Shown here: in pieces, positions 1-9,085 of the stretch
Layout: each line of letters starts with the position of its first letter
How positions within the stretch are numbered: position 1 is the first letter of the stretch
Assembly (NCBI GenBank): GCA_019057775.1
Contig: JAHLWT010000224.1
Location: 12,063 to 76,062 of the forward strand
DNA: 64,000 bases
Source: Promethearchaeota archaeon
GTDB lineage: Archaea > Asgardarchaeota > Lokiarchaeia > Sigynarchaeales > SOKP01
Reading direction: 5' to 3'
Position numbers and translations under genes: made by a program
The notes under the pieces: generated by a model
The model's database searches: none
Told to the model about the DNA's origin: nothing
The model's input: the letters and a program-made list of their open reading frames with translations, nothing else

Positions 1-2
1 TC

Positions 3-245
3 TGTAGTGAATGTCAAACTCAAGCCAAATCTCATGATCATTGCAAAAAGATCGACTTATTAAATCAAATTAAGTGTGGGTTTAAGTCAATTTATAAGTC
101 GGTGTGGAAAATTGTCGATCCAGGAAATGCTACATGCACACAATGTGGTCTGTTTATAATTAACGATACTGGATTTTGTCCTGATTGTCATGGGATCACT
201 AAAAAACGATGGAAACAAGTAAAAGCTAAAATAGAATATTTTTAA
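3..245 (+). CDS. C-terminal part of a zinc-ribbon protein (cut by window start)
   Basis: An open frame enters from the left edge and ends with TAA at 243-245, giving about 80 residues. It holds a CSEC motif near the edge, another Cys a few residues on, and a clean CTQCG...CPDCH pair about 50 residues later, so the tail is a zinc ribbon. The rest of the protein is outside the window, so its function cannot be named. A short lysine-rich tail (KKRWKQVKAK) follows the last cysteines and might contact nucleic acid, which is inference only. No terminator is evident in the 190 bases that follow. Confidence 0.6.
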   Translation, partial: CSECQTQAKSHDHCKKIDLLNQIKCGFKSIYKSVWKIVDPGNATCTQCGLFIINDTGFCPDCHGITKKRWKQVKAKIEYF

Positions 246-435
246 AAAAATTCGGTAATTATCGAAATAGAAGGAAGGATGACCGAAAAATCTCATAATA
301 AGTAGTATCATGATGTGTTCCTTAAGACACATTAGTTACGCCTAAAATGATACGAATAAAACGATATGACAAGAATAAAAAAAATTATGATTTCAGGATA
401 AAAAAATTTCTAGAAGTCATAACGTATAGACTATC

Positions 436-987
436 TTATTCGGTTGACATGTTTTCTATGAAAAAATCTATATTTTGCTCAAGATCTACAATGTCATCTA
501 TTTTTTTTATGTCAGAGCTGGCTAATTTCTCTAGGAATTCTTTTAGTAGTTTCTCTTTGGCCTTATCTGTTGGGAATAAGAGACTACTCTTGTAATGTTC
601 CCAATCTAATATGTTGGAGAATATCAAAAATAAAATTTCCATATGCGAATATTCAATTAAACCTTGTAATTTTTCTTTAGTTATCATAATTTTGGTATGA
701 TCTGTGTAAAAGTCTGATAAATCATCATAATAATTCGTTAATCTCGCAATATTGTCTAACTGAGTATGAAGAGCAGTTTGGTTTATAGGACTTGTTTCAT
801 CTCTGTACATTATATCAAAATAGGTATTAATGAAATCTTTTAGCTTCTGGAGCTTGTTCTGAAAAACTCGGGTCTTGACTATCCTCTCGAACATGGGTGA
901 TTCTTTATATCTATAAAATTTTAACTCAAATTTGACGATATCTAATATATCGAAGAACAGCTCTCGAATATCAACCTCATTTGCCAT
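436..987 (-). CDS. Helical protein of unknown function
   Basis: A 183-residue protein that I do not recognise. It is predicted from composition to be nearly all helical, with many charged and aromatic residues and no signal peptide or membrane segment, so it should be cytosolic. It begins with ATG at 987 (MANEVDIRELFFDILDIV). Several stretches such as KLQKLKDFINTYFDIMY have amphipathic spacing. It stands alone, about 160 bases from the nucleotidyltransferase gene on the same strand. There are no cysteine or histidine clusters and no recognisable catalytic motif. Confidence 0.6.
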   Translation of the reverse strand: MANEVDIRELFFDILDIVKFELKFYRYKESPMFERIVKTRVFQNKLQKLKDFINTYFDIMYRDETSPINQTALHTQLDNIARLTNYYDDLSDFYTDHTKIMITKEKLQGLIEYSHMEILFLIFSNILDWEHYKSSLLFPTDKAKEKLLKEFLEKLASSDIKKIDDIVDLEQNIDFFIENMSTE

Positions 988-1146
988 ATTTTATACCTAT
1001 CTTTATGATCTATCTGATTTATTATCGCTTATTATCGCATATATAAAAAAAATTCTAGTTTTAATACAATTCTAAATTAAATTAAAAAGTATTTATATTT
1101 TTATATTAAAATTTAGATCTTGTTATTCCATAATAATACAATGTAC

Positions 1147-2139
1147 TTAAAATTTTAGAGGAAAGGTTTTATCTGGTATAATGGATTGCTCTATTTGTTT
1201 TGAATCTATATATCGTAGTTGTTCTCTCCTTTTTAATAATTTTTTAAATAAAATTGCTTTTGTATGAATTTTTAAAATTCGATATGGGCAGCGAATCATG
1301 AAATTCATGTTATTTCTGGGGTGATTTCTTAATTGAAGAAATTCTGAAAAGAATCTACTTGCTTTTTCTTGAGATCCCTTCCTTTCAAATGAGATAAAAC
1401 GTTCAGTAACTTTGCTAAGAGTTTCTGAGTCTCTGTAACAATAATAGTTTGAGGATTTCAGAGCCCACTTTATTGATTCTAACTGATATTTTGTAGGGTT
1501 TAAGTTTTTAAGGAAGGAGATAACAATTGAAAAAAATGAAATCATAAGATTCATTACTGTGCTTCGAACCATTTCAATAATTCCGATTTTAATCTTCGGT
1601 CTGATCTTTTCTCTTAAATCATCCCCATATAAGATTGAACTATTTATTAAAACATTTGCAAGAACGAGACTTCGTGGAGCAAAAACTGCGGAAAAGACTC
1701 TATTAACTCGAAATATTTTATGAAAATTAGCCTCTTCCCAATATTTCTTTTTTGTTAGAAAATGACTAACAAATATGCCAGTAGTTTGTTGAATCACACC
1801 TAAGATTTTTTTTGTTATTTTTTTTTCAAATTCTCTAAACTTATGTTTAATCTCTAAAGCTAAGAAATATTTTTCAATTTCCTTTATATGATGATTAGAC
1901 ACTCTATCTTTAAAAATAATAAGTAAATCACAGTCGGATACTGCTGTGGCTTCACTATTTTGTGCTCTTTGACTTCCAAACAAAATAATTGAAAGTATTT
2001 TATTGATTCCAATCTCTCTATTAATTAGAATGAGAATGTCTTTAATATAATCCTGGGATTGTTTATTTATGCCCCCTAGTTCAGAGGAAATCCTTTCTTT
2101 AATCTTCCTATTTCTCTCAATGCTGCTTGCTTCTTGCAC
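1147..2139 (-). CDS. Nucleotidyltransferase-fold protein
   Basis: A 330-residue protein with the pol-beta-type nucleotidyltransferase signature near residues 50-80: the sequence ILFGSQRAQ (the GS motif), then SDCDLLIIF (the DxD motif) about 15 residues later. Enzymes of this fold transfer nucleotides to proteins, RNA or small molecules. The stand-alone MNT/Kanamycin-NTase group is the nearest family, but this protein has a long, basic, helical C-terminal region of about 200 residues (KAILFKKLLKRREQL) that may bind RNA or substrate. The start is GTG at 2139. No HEPN partner gene lies next to it, so a toxin-antitoxin role is not supported. Substrate unknown. Confidence 0.7.
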   Translation of the reverse strand: MQEASSIERNRKIKERISSELGGINKQSQDYIKDILILINREIGINKILSIILFGSQRAQNSEATAVSDCDLLIIFKDRVSNHHIKEIEKYFLALEIKHKFREFEKKITKKILGVIQQTTGIFVSHFLTKKKYWEEANFHKIFRVNRVFSAVFAPRSLVLANVLINSSILYGDDLREKIRPKIKIGIIEMVRSTVMNLMISFFSIVISFLKNLNPTKYQLESIKWALKSSNYYCYRDSETLSKVTERFISFERKGSQEKASRFFSEFLQLRNHPRNNMNFMIRCPYRILKIHTKAILFKKLLKRREQLRYIDSKQIEQSIIPDKTFPLKF

Positions 2140-2287
2140 ATCAAATCAATTTGAAGGTCTGTAGAAATTTAATCTACTATTTTTATTTAATAGAGTTAGT
2201 TGAATGATTATTATAATTAAAAATCGATTTTATTAAAAACTTAGTGTATAATAAAAATAGAATATTTATGGTAATACTTGAAATTGT

Positions 2288-3079
2288 TTATCGGAAGTAT
2301 GAATCTGGACCTCTATCATCACCAGATCCTTTCATTAAATGGTCTGTTTGTTTTTTAAATGATTCAAAAATACTTTCCATTTCTTTAATTTTTTCATCAA
2401 GTTTGCTAAAATCCATATCTATTGAAAAGTAATCTTTTAACAACGAAACAAGAGCTTTTGAGGCACGAGGATCAAGGGTCATCATTGGTAATGGTAAAGT
2501 TTCTGCTAATATACATATTCCTGGGGCAAAATTGTGTTCTCCTGCCCATGCTGGTAGAATTCCATTAGCCCCAGAGATAAAACCACCCTCATATAATTTA
2601 GTATTCTCAAATTTTAAGAAAGATTGAACTAAATCCTGGTCAGTTCCACAAACATAAACTATAGGTTTATCATTAGTAGTACCAGAAATCATCGCACCAG
2701 TACTTAAATACATTTTTATCTTACCTCCAGTTATTTTGTGCATCTCTTCGCAAAACATTTTTGAAAATTCAAATACACCGTGGGCGCTTTGGGGTTGGTA
2801 ATCTGCATTTAGAAAGAAAAAATCGTTTCCGTCTTCTTTATCTGCAGGTTTATAATATACTTTTGCGGTCGGAATTTCTAACGATCCTTTTTCAACCACA
2901 GATTTAGGAGGGAAATCAAAATACTGTATAGTTATAAATTCCTCAGCCTTTAATGAATCTTTTATTGAAGAAATTGCTAATTTAGCAACTAAGGCAATTC
3001 CAGGCCACCCAATTAAAACAACAGGATTCTTTATACTATCTGGTTTAAGATCAAACTTTTTATCAAAATTTAAATACAT
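2288..3079 (-). CDS. PAC2 family protein (proteasome-assembly-chaperone-like)
   Basis: About 263 residues of the PAC2/DUF75 family, related to eukaryotic proteasome assembly chaperone 2. The N-terminus carries the family pattern VVLIGWPGIALVAKLA, and the second half has GANGILPAWAGE and TLPLPMMTLDPRASKALV. Archaeal members are widespread and may help assemble the 20S proteasome, but most have no proven function. I place the start at ATG 3079 (MYLNFDKKFDLKP), because a longer reading to 3148 would overlap the upstream membrane-protein gene by 37 bases and adds a segment not expected in the family. The C-terminus (KLDEKIKEMESIFESFKKQ) is a short coiled coil. Confidence 0.85.
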   Translation of the reverse strand: MYLNFDKKFDLKPDSIKNPVVLIGWPGIALVAKLAISSIKDSLKAEEFITIQYFDFPPKSVVEKGSLEIPTAKVYYKPADKEDGNDFFFLNADYQPQSAHGVFEFSKMFCEEMHKITGGKIKMYLSTGAMISGTTNDKPIVYVCGTDQDLVQSFLKFENTKLYEGGFISGANGILPAWAGEHNFAPGICILAETLPLPMMTLDPRASKALVSLLKDYFSIDMDFSKLDEKIKEMESIFESFKKQTDHLMKGSGDDRGPDSYFR

Positions 3080-3111
3080 ATTTTTTTCCACATTTAATTC
3101 TGTAAGAGTTA

Positions 3112-4197
3112 TTATGTGATACTTAAATCCTCGAGGGATTCTCCACATTTAGGGCAAAATTTCTTTGGTTTTCTAAGGTGATGTCCACAATAAGGACAGT
3201 AAAATCTATCTTTTAATGAAATGTTATCAGTACTTTCAATAGAGTCTTCTAATAAGATATTTTCAGTACTTTCAAAAGAGTCTTGCTTCAATTGCGGATA
3301 TGATTCTCTATAATATCTTTTCTGAGGAGAATACCCTAATTCTTTTCTCGCCTTAAAGGTTGAATAGATTGTAGTTAATAAGCAAATAAATAATGGTGCG
3401 AAAAGGATATCAACTAAGGAATATAAAATTTGATATAGAATTAGCATCCCATAATTTCTCGTTGCTGGATCGAACCAACTATTAATTTCTGCTTGAAAAT
3501 ATAATGAATCAGTTTCTAAAAAGAAGTCAAGAATTGATGTAAAAGTAAAACTAATCACAAAAATAAAAATAAAATTGATTATAAAAACTCCAATTACTTT
3601 AAAGAAAGAACCTTTAGCAATTCTCTTCGCTTCTTTGATGGGATTAACATCTTCCATATTATAGGTGAAGATTAAAAAGATAAAAAAACCAAAGATGATA
3701 ATCCCAGGAATAAATAATAAGAGAGAGCTTAGAGGTAAAATAAATCCAAGAATAATAATAACCGTAAATATCTTCTTATTGAATGATCCTTTAAAAGAAT
3801 CTTTGAAACTAACCTCTTCACCCATATAGCTCTTAAAAGCATAATTGCTAACTGTACACATAGCTATCGTTATGATCATAGCACCTATTAAATTTTGAAG
3901 GAAGAGAAGGGCAAAATTCAGTAACAAAAACGAAGCCAATGCATTCATTTCACTTTCGGTTAAAGGAGTGTCCACTATATTATCCAACATATCAGCAACA
4001 TTCAAACCGTAAGATTCAATATACCATTGAAGATCTGTTAATATTAACGTGTCTAATACTATTAGCAGTATTTGAAAAAGAGCTAAGGGTAAAATGAGTT
4101 TCTTATAAATTTTAGCGAACAATTTAAAACCGTCAACTAAAGCCTCATTGAACGTTTTATTCGCTAAATTTGATAATTGCCTTGAATTAGTTTCCAT
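3112..4197 (-). CDS. Multi-pass membrane protein with C-terminal zinc ribbon
   Basis: A 361-residue protein with about six hydrophobic segments between residues 30 and 285 (for example FILPLSSLLLFIPGIIIFGF), resembling uncharacterised 'glycerophosphoryl diester phosphodiesterase membrane domain'-like proteins of prokaryotes. A hydrophilic linker contains a duplicated acidic stretch (DSFESTENILLE / DSIESTDNISLK), and the last 30 residues are a zinc ribbon with CPYCG and CPKCG. The ribbon should lie in the cytosol. It starts at ATG 4197 and ends 32 bases before the PAC2 gene, so the two may share a transcript. Function unknown. Confidence 0.7.
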   Translation of the reverse strand: METNSRQLSNLANKTFNEALVDGFKLFAKIYKKLILPLALFQILLIVLDTLILTDLQWYIESYGLNVADMLDNIVDTPLTESEMNALASFLLLNFALLFLQNLIGAMIITIAMCTVSNYAFKSYMGEEVSFKDSFKGSFNKKIFTVIIILGFILPLSSLLLFIPGIIIFGFFIFLIFTYNMEDVNPIKEAKRIAKGSFFKVIGVFIINFIFIFVISFTFTSILDFFLETDSLYFQAEINSWFDPATRNYGMLILYQILYSLVDILFAPLFICLLTTIYSTFKARKELGYSPQKRYYRESYPQLKQDSFESTENILLEDSIESTDNISLKDRFYCPYCGHHLRKPKKFCPKCGESLEDLSIT

Positions 4198-4309
4198 ACA
4201 CCATATAAAAATATATTTTATATAATTTTTTACATTAAGATTTAATTGTACAAAATGTTATATTTTTGAGGTTACAAACAGAAAAGTAATACACTCAAAT
4301 TAATTTATT

Positions 4310-6193
4310 ATGATTATCCAAAAACAACCCTCTCGTCAAATTCCAGGAATATTATCCTATTTATCTTTTTTTTCATCTAAAAGGTTAGCTTATTCTATTT
4401 TTTTAGCTACACCAGTTGTCTTTGGAGTAATTTCAACCTTTTTACATACTTTGTTAATAGGAAGGATAGATTTTTTTCACTTTATTCGATTTACTCTACT
4501 TTTTGTAGTAACATCCGGATTTGGTATTGGTTTTGCAATTTTATTTTATTCCAAGAGATCTCCAATTCTACAAGGACCTCCAAATGGCTGGGCGGTTCAG
4601 ACAAATGTGTTTTATACGGCTCCTATGGAGCTTACATTTCTATTTGGTCAAATATTGGCAATACTTCTTAACAACATTATGTATCAAGAAGCGTTTTTTA
4701 TTTTGGGGACTATCTTATCATATATCGTGGCTTTTGTGGTTTATTTTTCATTCACAACCGTAGGTCGACCGGGTTATTTGATATTAGCTCTAGTTCAACC
4801 TGTTATTGCAATTCTTCTTTATAGTATCTACACTGGTCAAATGGATATTGATTTCTTTATGAAAGCAATGATTTTTTTTGTGGTTTGTGCTTTTTTATTT
4901 GCAATTCCATATAGAAAAGGATTATTTCAAGTTAGCAATGTTTATAAAGAATTGACGGGTATAGGGGGATACCCGTTTATCAGAGCTTTTACACTCTCTA
5001 TGATGAGTGATGGAAATGATGATCTGATTGAATCTTATTTTGACAGAGTTGGAATCTATTCAAAGGTAAAAATCCAATATTTATTTATAAGAGACATCAA
5101 AAAAAAATCAATAAAAGCATTATTCATTGTACCACATATCCATTTTGGACCATTTAAAACTTGTGGTTCATCAGATTTACCTGAGTATATTTATCGAACC
5201 TTCAAAGATATTCCAGGAATTACTGTATACCATACTACAAACGATCATACTCAAAATTTGACAACACAAAGTTATGTTGAAAAAGTGTTAAAAAGAATAT
5301 TTGATGATGTTAAAGAAATAAATGAGAATAAAAGTAATAAATGGATTAAAGAAATAAGAGATTTTACTAGAAAGATCTCAAATTCAGCCAAACTTATTGG
5401 TATTGATATAGATGGTGTTCCTTTTATATTTATAACCAGACATCCTTTACCCTCGGATGATATTAAAGCGGATATTGGAGAAGAAATAAGAGAGATTGCT
5501 ATTTCTGAAGGTTATAAAGAAATTGTTATTATAGATTCTCACAATGCTATAATTGGTGATGAAGTATTGATTAAAAAAGGTTCTTTAGAAGCACAAGATT
5601 TAATTGAAGTGTCGAGAAAATTTATGACGAGTGAGAGTATAAAAAGTACTAATAAAATCGAGATGTTATATGGAGTAGCAAAAGATCCAATGCTAGGTTT
5701 TTCTGAAAAAGAGGGTATAGGGTATGGGGGGATTGTAGTACATCTCTTTAAGAACATTGTCACTAAGCAAAAGACGGTTCTGATCCATTTTGATGGAAAT
5801 AATGCGTTTGTAGATATTCGTTCTTACATTTTAAATATGCTTCAAAATAAAGGAATTGAAAGAGCCGAAATTACTACATCAGATTCGCATACAGTTGCCC
5901 GACAATTTTCCAGTAGGGGTTATTCGCCCATTGGTGATAAAATAACGCTCGATTTGATTCTAGATAAGTTAAATGTCTTAATTCAAGAAGCAGAAGATGA
6001 TTTAGAGCCCGTTGAGTTTTTTTATAAAGATTCTCATGAAGACGTTAAAATTTGGGGTAATCCAGGGTATTTTAATGCTATAATAGATACATTAACAGAA
6101 TGTCTGAAGGTGAGCCAGAAACTTCTGACACTTAGTTTAATACTTCCAACTTTCTTCTCGCTTATTTTACTATTTTTCTTATATACGATCTAG
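4310..6193 (+). CDS. DUF2070 family membrane protein
   Basis: A 627-residue protein matching the architecture of archaeal DUF2070 proteins. Residues 1-205 hold six or seven membrane segments, residues 210-600 form a large soluble region, and a last membrane helix sits at the extreme C-terminus (LPTFFSLILLFFLYTI). The soluble part carries conserved-looking histidine and acidic motifs: HIHFGPFKTCGSSD, HPLPSDD, IIDSHNAI and TTSDSHT. These suggest a metal-binding or hydrolytic site, but no DUF2070 activity is established to my knowledge. It is transcribed divergently from the zinc-ribbon membrane-protein gene, with about 110 bases between the starts. Confidence 0.8.
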   Translation: MIIQKQPSRQIPGILSYLSFFSSKRLAYSIFLATPVVFGVISTFLHTLLIGRIDFFHFIRFTLLFVVTSGFGIGFAILFYSKRSPILQGPPNGWAVQTNVFYTAPMELTFLFGQILAILLNNIMYQEAFFILGTILSYIVAFVVYFSFTTVGRPGYLILALVQPVIAILLYSIYTGQMDIDFFMKAMIFFVVCAFLFAIPYRKGLFQVSNVYKELTGIGGYPFIRAFTLSMMSDGNDDLIESYFDRVGIYSKVKIQYLFIRDIKKKSIKALFIVPHIHFGPFKTCGSSDLPEYIYRTFKDIPGITVYHTTNDHTQNLTTQSYVEKVLKRIFDDVKEINENKSNKWIKEIRDFTRKISNSAKLIGIDIDGVPFIFITRHPLPSDDIKADIGEEIREIAISEGYKEIVIIDSHNAIIGDEVLIKKGSLEAQDLIEVSRKFMTSESIKSTNKIEMLYGVAKDPMLGFSEKEGIGYGGIVVHLFKNIVTKQKTVLIHFDGNNAFVDIRSYILNMLQNKGIERAEITTSDSHTVARQFSSRGYSPIGDKITLDLILDKLNVLIQEAEDDLEPVEFFYKDSHEDVKIWGNPGYFNAIIDTLTECLKVSQKLLTLSLILPTFFSLILLFFLYTI

Positions 6194-6270
6194 ATTACTT
6201 TCTTTAAGATTTATATAATTCATCAACTTAAATTATATTTATATTGTAAAAAAGATACACAAGTGGAAAT

Positions 6271-6999
6271 GTGCCAATGGAGCCTTTAGATTTTATTAAT
6301 GGTATTTTCAGCGTTATTTTCGTTTTTATTTCTTTATTTGTTGGATTAGTTATCTTTTTAAAATATTTTAAATATAAAGAAAAGATATATTTGTATGTAG
6401 GAACAACATGGATTCTCATATCATGCCCGTGGTGGCCTTCGAGCCTCTCATTCTTAATTGCTCTTACAAATGGTAGTGGGTTATCCTCCCCCATTTATTT
6501 TTTACTAGGTAATTTTGTTATACCTTTAGCTATTATCTTTTGGTTCTTAGCATTTACAGAATTTTTATATACAGAAAAGCGCAAATTATTTCTGGTGATT
6601 TTTACAATTTACGGTCTAATCTTTGAAATAGTGTTATTCAGCCTACTTTTCTTAAATCCAAGTTTAATAGGGACGTTGAATCCTCCCGTTGATGTGAGTT
6701 ATAAATCTTTCATTTTATTGTATCTTCTCTCATCTGTCTCGATTGTGGCTATAACGGGGATTATGTTTGCAAGATTATCCATGAAATCTAAGGACGCAGA
6801 AGTTAATTTAAAAGGAAAATTTCTGGTATTATCGTTCATTACTTTTTTAATAGGGGCAATTCTCGATTCTGCTATGCCTTTAAATGCTGTGACTATAGTT
6901 ATTACAAGATTAATCCTTATAACTAGCGCGATTTTTTGGTATGGGGGTTTTCTACTTCCAAGATGGATGAAAAAATATCTCTTAAAAGAAGCTTCATAA
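6271..6999 (+). CDS. Seven-transmembrane protein of unknown function
   Basis: A 242-residue integral membrane protein with about seven evenly spaced hydrophobic helices and short loops, ending in a basic tail (RWMKKYLLKEAS) that should face the cytosol. The first possible start is GTG 6271, with an in-frame ATG at 6277, and either gives the same protein within two residues. The layout resembles the stand-alone 7-TM sensor or input modules common in archaea, but no output domain is attached. It lies 77 bases after the DUF2070 gene and upstream of the GTPase pair on the same strand, so it may be transcribed with either. Confidence 0.65.
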   Translation: MPMEPLDFINGIFSVIFVFISLFVGLVIFLKYFKYKEKIYLYVGTTWILISCPWWPSSLSFLIALTNGSGLSSPIYFLLGNFVIPLAIIFWFLAFTEFLYTEKRKLFLVIFTIYGLIFEIVLFSLLFLNPSLIGTLNPPVDVSYKSFILLYLLSSVSIVAITGIMFARLSMKSKDAEVNLKGKFLVLSFITFLIGAILDSAMPLNAVTIVITRLILITSAIFWYGGFLLPRWMKKYLLKEAS

Positions 7000-7146
7000 C
7001 TTATTCGAGAAACCTTTTTTAAATTAAATTAGTATCTCTAAAAGTTCAGCACGTGAATCGTGGAAGATAATATTCAGATATTATCCAGATTCATATTCTT
7101 ATCTTATCCTTTTCTTCATATAAAATATAGAAAATCATTTTATCAA

Positions 7147-7674
7147 ATGTTGAGTTCAGAACTAAATAAACTTGTGAAAATTACTCTTATAGGGAGCCCA
7201 GCTGTTGGTAAATCTACAATGCTAAAACTATTGTCAGAAGACTCTATTAATCGGCTTTACGTACCAACTCATGGATTTGACCTTAGAACAGTGAAATTCG
7301 ACGATTATTATCTGCGGATCTGGGATTTAGGAGGGCAAAGAGGTTATTTGAAAACCTATTCTAAAGACTATTTATTAGGTTCAGATATAATTTTTATTGT
7401 TACCGACTCAACCCCTAGAAATGTATTAACATCAAGAAATTTAATCAATTATGCCTGCCACTTTGTTGGTAAAGATTGTCCGATCATCGCTATAGCAAAT
7501 AAACAAGATTTAGTTAAACGTGATGGACGAATGGAAGCAAGAAGAGTGGAAGATATACTTCGTGTTAAAACGCATGGATTAACAGCAATTGAGCCTTCAG
7601 AAAGATTGAAGTTAGTAAATATTATAAAAAAAGAGTTAAATAAGGTTATAATTAGGAGGAGAATAAAAGCATGA
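7147..7674 (+). CDS. Arf/Ras-like small GTPase
   Basis: A small GTPase with all core motifs visible. Counting from ATG 7147, G1/P-loop is GSPAVGKST at residues 16-24, the G2 Thr lies in VPTHGFD around residue 41, G3 is WDLGGQ at 59-64, and G4 is NKQD at 118-121. WDLGGQ and NKQD are the forms seen in Arf-family proteins (Ras has DTAGQ and NKxD). No C-terminal cysteine for prenylation is present and no N-terminal glycine follows the Met. An alternative GTG start at 7060 would add 29 residues, but ATG 7147 gives the usual short lead before the P-loop. The stop overlaps the next gene by 4 bases, so the two are probably translated together. Confidence 0.88.
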   Translation: MLSSELNKLVKITLIGSPAVGKSTMLKLLSEDSINRLYVPTHGFDLRTVKFDDYYLRIWDLGGQRGYLKTYSKDYLLGSDIIFIVTDSTPRNVLTSRNLINYACHFVGKDCPIIAIANKQDLVKRDGRMEARRVEDILRVKTHGLTAIEPSERLKLVNIIKKELNKVIIRRRIKA

Positions 7675-8228
7675 ATTTTACAGAGAAAGAAATATTTGGG
7701 GCAGCTTTAATAGGTTTTGATATGATAGATGGCCCATTTCTTAAATGGAAAAAGGATTATAATAATGTGAGTGAGAATATAAATTTAAATGATTTTGCGA
7801 TGAATTTTTATTTGGCGTTCCGTGGTGGAAATTCTTCAGTTAAAAAACCTAGAGCAATACTTTATGATAAATTTTATATCGTTGCTTTTCCAAAAGATTT
7901 AGAACTCTGCTGTCTTTTTATGAAACCTCAAAATGTTGAGAATAATATAAAACAGTTAGACAAAATCGCTGCTAGAATTATTTTAGAAATGGATACTGAA
8001 GAAGATCAGAATAGTAGGACTAAAGATTCTGATGAAGATACGATTGAGGAGATTAAGAGGTTGATCCCTAATCTATTAAATGGGAATGAAATGTCAACAC
8101 CCGAATTGAGGAGATACTTTAAATTAAGTAATTCGCAAATTTGGAAAGTCATGGCAGATTTAGAGAATTCGTTGATGATCAAACGGGCAGGAAAAAAAGG
8201 AAGAGCTATATTTTGGACAGCAACCTAA
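7671..8228 (+). CDS. Longin/Roadblock-like N-terminal domain fused to a winged helix
   Basis: A 185-residue two-part protein. Residues 1-105 begin GAALIGFDMIDGPFLKWKKDY and alternate strands and helices in the way of profilin-fold domains (longin or Roadblock/LC7), which act as partners or regulators of small GTPases. This fold assignment is inference from pattern. After an acidic linker (DTEEDQNSRTKDSDEDT), residues 120-185 form a winged-helix-like domain: STPELRRYFKLSNSQIWKVM, then a basic wing KRAGKKGRAIFW. The ATG overlaps the stop of the GTPase gene (ATGA), which strongly suggests that the products work together. A plausible role is a GTPase effector with a DNA- or protein-binding tail. 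Confidence 0.65.
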   Translation: MNFTEKEIFGAALIGFDMIDGPFLKWKKDYNNVSENINLNDFAMNFYLAFRGGNSSVKKPRAILYDKFYIVAFPKDLELCCLFMKPQNVENNIKQLDKIAARIILEMDTEEDQNSRTKDSDEDTIEEIKRLIPNLLNGNEMSTPELRRYFKLSNSQIWKVMADLENSLMIKRAGKKGRAIFWTAT

Positions 8229-8264
8229 TATTTTTTTTTAAATTACTTTTTTATGTAAAATAAC

Positions 8265-9071
8265 TCATCTTGTCCTATGATCCCAATTTTTCAATTTTGT
8301 AAAGTATCGGGAGAACATTATGTGACATATATCAGGTAAATCTTTGTCCTGATATTTAACAGTGATATATCTTAAAATATGATTAATTATAAATATACCA
8401 ATAAACTCAGCATGATAACTACTCATATTGGTTAGTTTTTCACCTGAAAATGAAATATCAAGCCCATTTTCATTACTCCAACTAATTTCTGCAAACATTT
8501 GAGGTAGAAATTCTCTTTTAATAACCCAACTAGAAGAAGTAGTCTGAACCTCTCCGCCAATAAATTGTGCTAAATCAATCCTTTCTTCTTCCTTAAGGTA
8601 TTTAAACGGCTCATTCCTCTGTATTAGAACCTTTTCCATTAATTCAGTCTTATTATTAAAATCTTTTTCAAAAGGTTCCTCTCCTTTTATTCTTCTCGCA
8701 AGATAATCCATGATGATAACTATAAATGTAGCACTATCCTCTCCAGGAACCCAAGTCACATTTTGACCTGAAAAATAAAATTTAAATTCAGCTTCAATAC
8801 CATCTCCAAATTCATCACCAAAGTAGGAATAAGCAAAGTGTATATTTACTTCAGGAAACATTTCAATTGTGATAGTCCAATCTTCACTAAAACCGATATT
8901 TTCAATAACTCCCCCTAAATCTTTTTCAACTAGAGTTTTAAGAAACTCAGGATCCAAGCTCTTAAATAAAGAAAATTTAGCCCTACTAATATCTTCTAAT
9001 TCTTTTTCATGAGGTCCTCGAACTCCCGTTGCATCTATCTGGCTGATAGTCCAATATTTTCTTTTTGACAT
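8265..9071 (-). CDS. Uncharacterised protein with an internal duplication
   Basis: A 268-residue soluble protein that I cannot name. It contains two related halves: around residues 70-128 and again 200-255 there is E-[MF]-x-P, a run of strands, FSG followed by about 12 residues, and a hydrophobic helix (FIVIIMDYLARRI in the first, FIGIFIINHILRYI in the second). The layout is loosely like DUF3786 proteins of anaerobes, but I would not assign it to that family without a profile search. It starts at ATG 9071, and the neighbouring RNA methyltransferase gene starts 1.3 kb upstream and ends only 14 bases before this start, so the two could be co-transcribed. Confidence 0.6.
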   Translation of the reverse strand: MSKRKYWTISQIDATGVRGPHEKELEDISRAKFSLFKSLDPEFLKTLVEKDLGGVIENIGFSEDWTITIEMFPEVNIHFAYSYFGDEFGDGIEAEFKFYFSGQNVTWVPGEDSATFIVIIMDYLARRIKGEEPFEKDFNNKTELMEKVLIQRNEPFKYLKEEERIDLAQFIGGEVQTTSSSWVIKREFLPQMFAEISWSNENGLDISFSGEKLTNMSSYHAEFIGIFIINHILRYITVKYQDKDLPDICHIMFSRYFTKLKNWDHRTR

Positions 9072-9085
9072 GATGAATTAAATGG

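Noticed and set aside
1147..2139. Nucleotidyltransferase as a MNT-HEPN toxin-antitoxin pair
   Set aside because: The neighbouring helical protein at 436 lies 160 bases away and has no visible RxxxxH HEPN motif.
5539..5763. Minus-strand frame inside the DUF2070 gene
   Set aside because: Shadow of the long, conserved gene on the plus strand.
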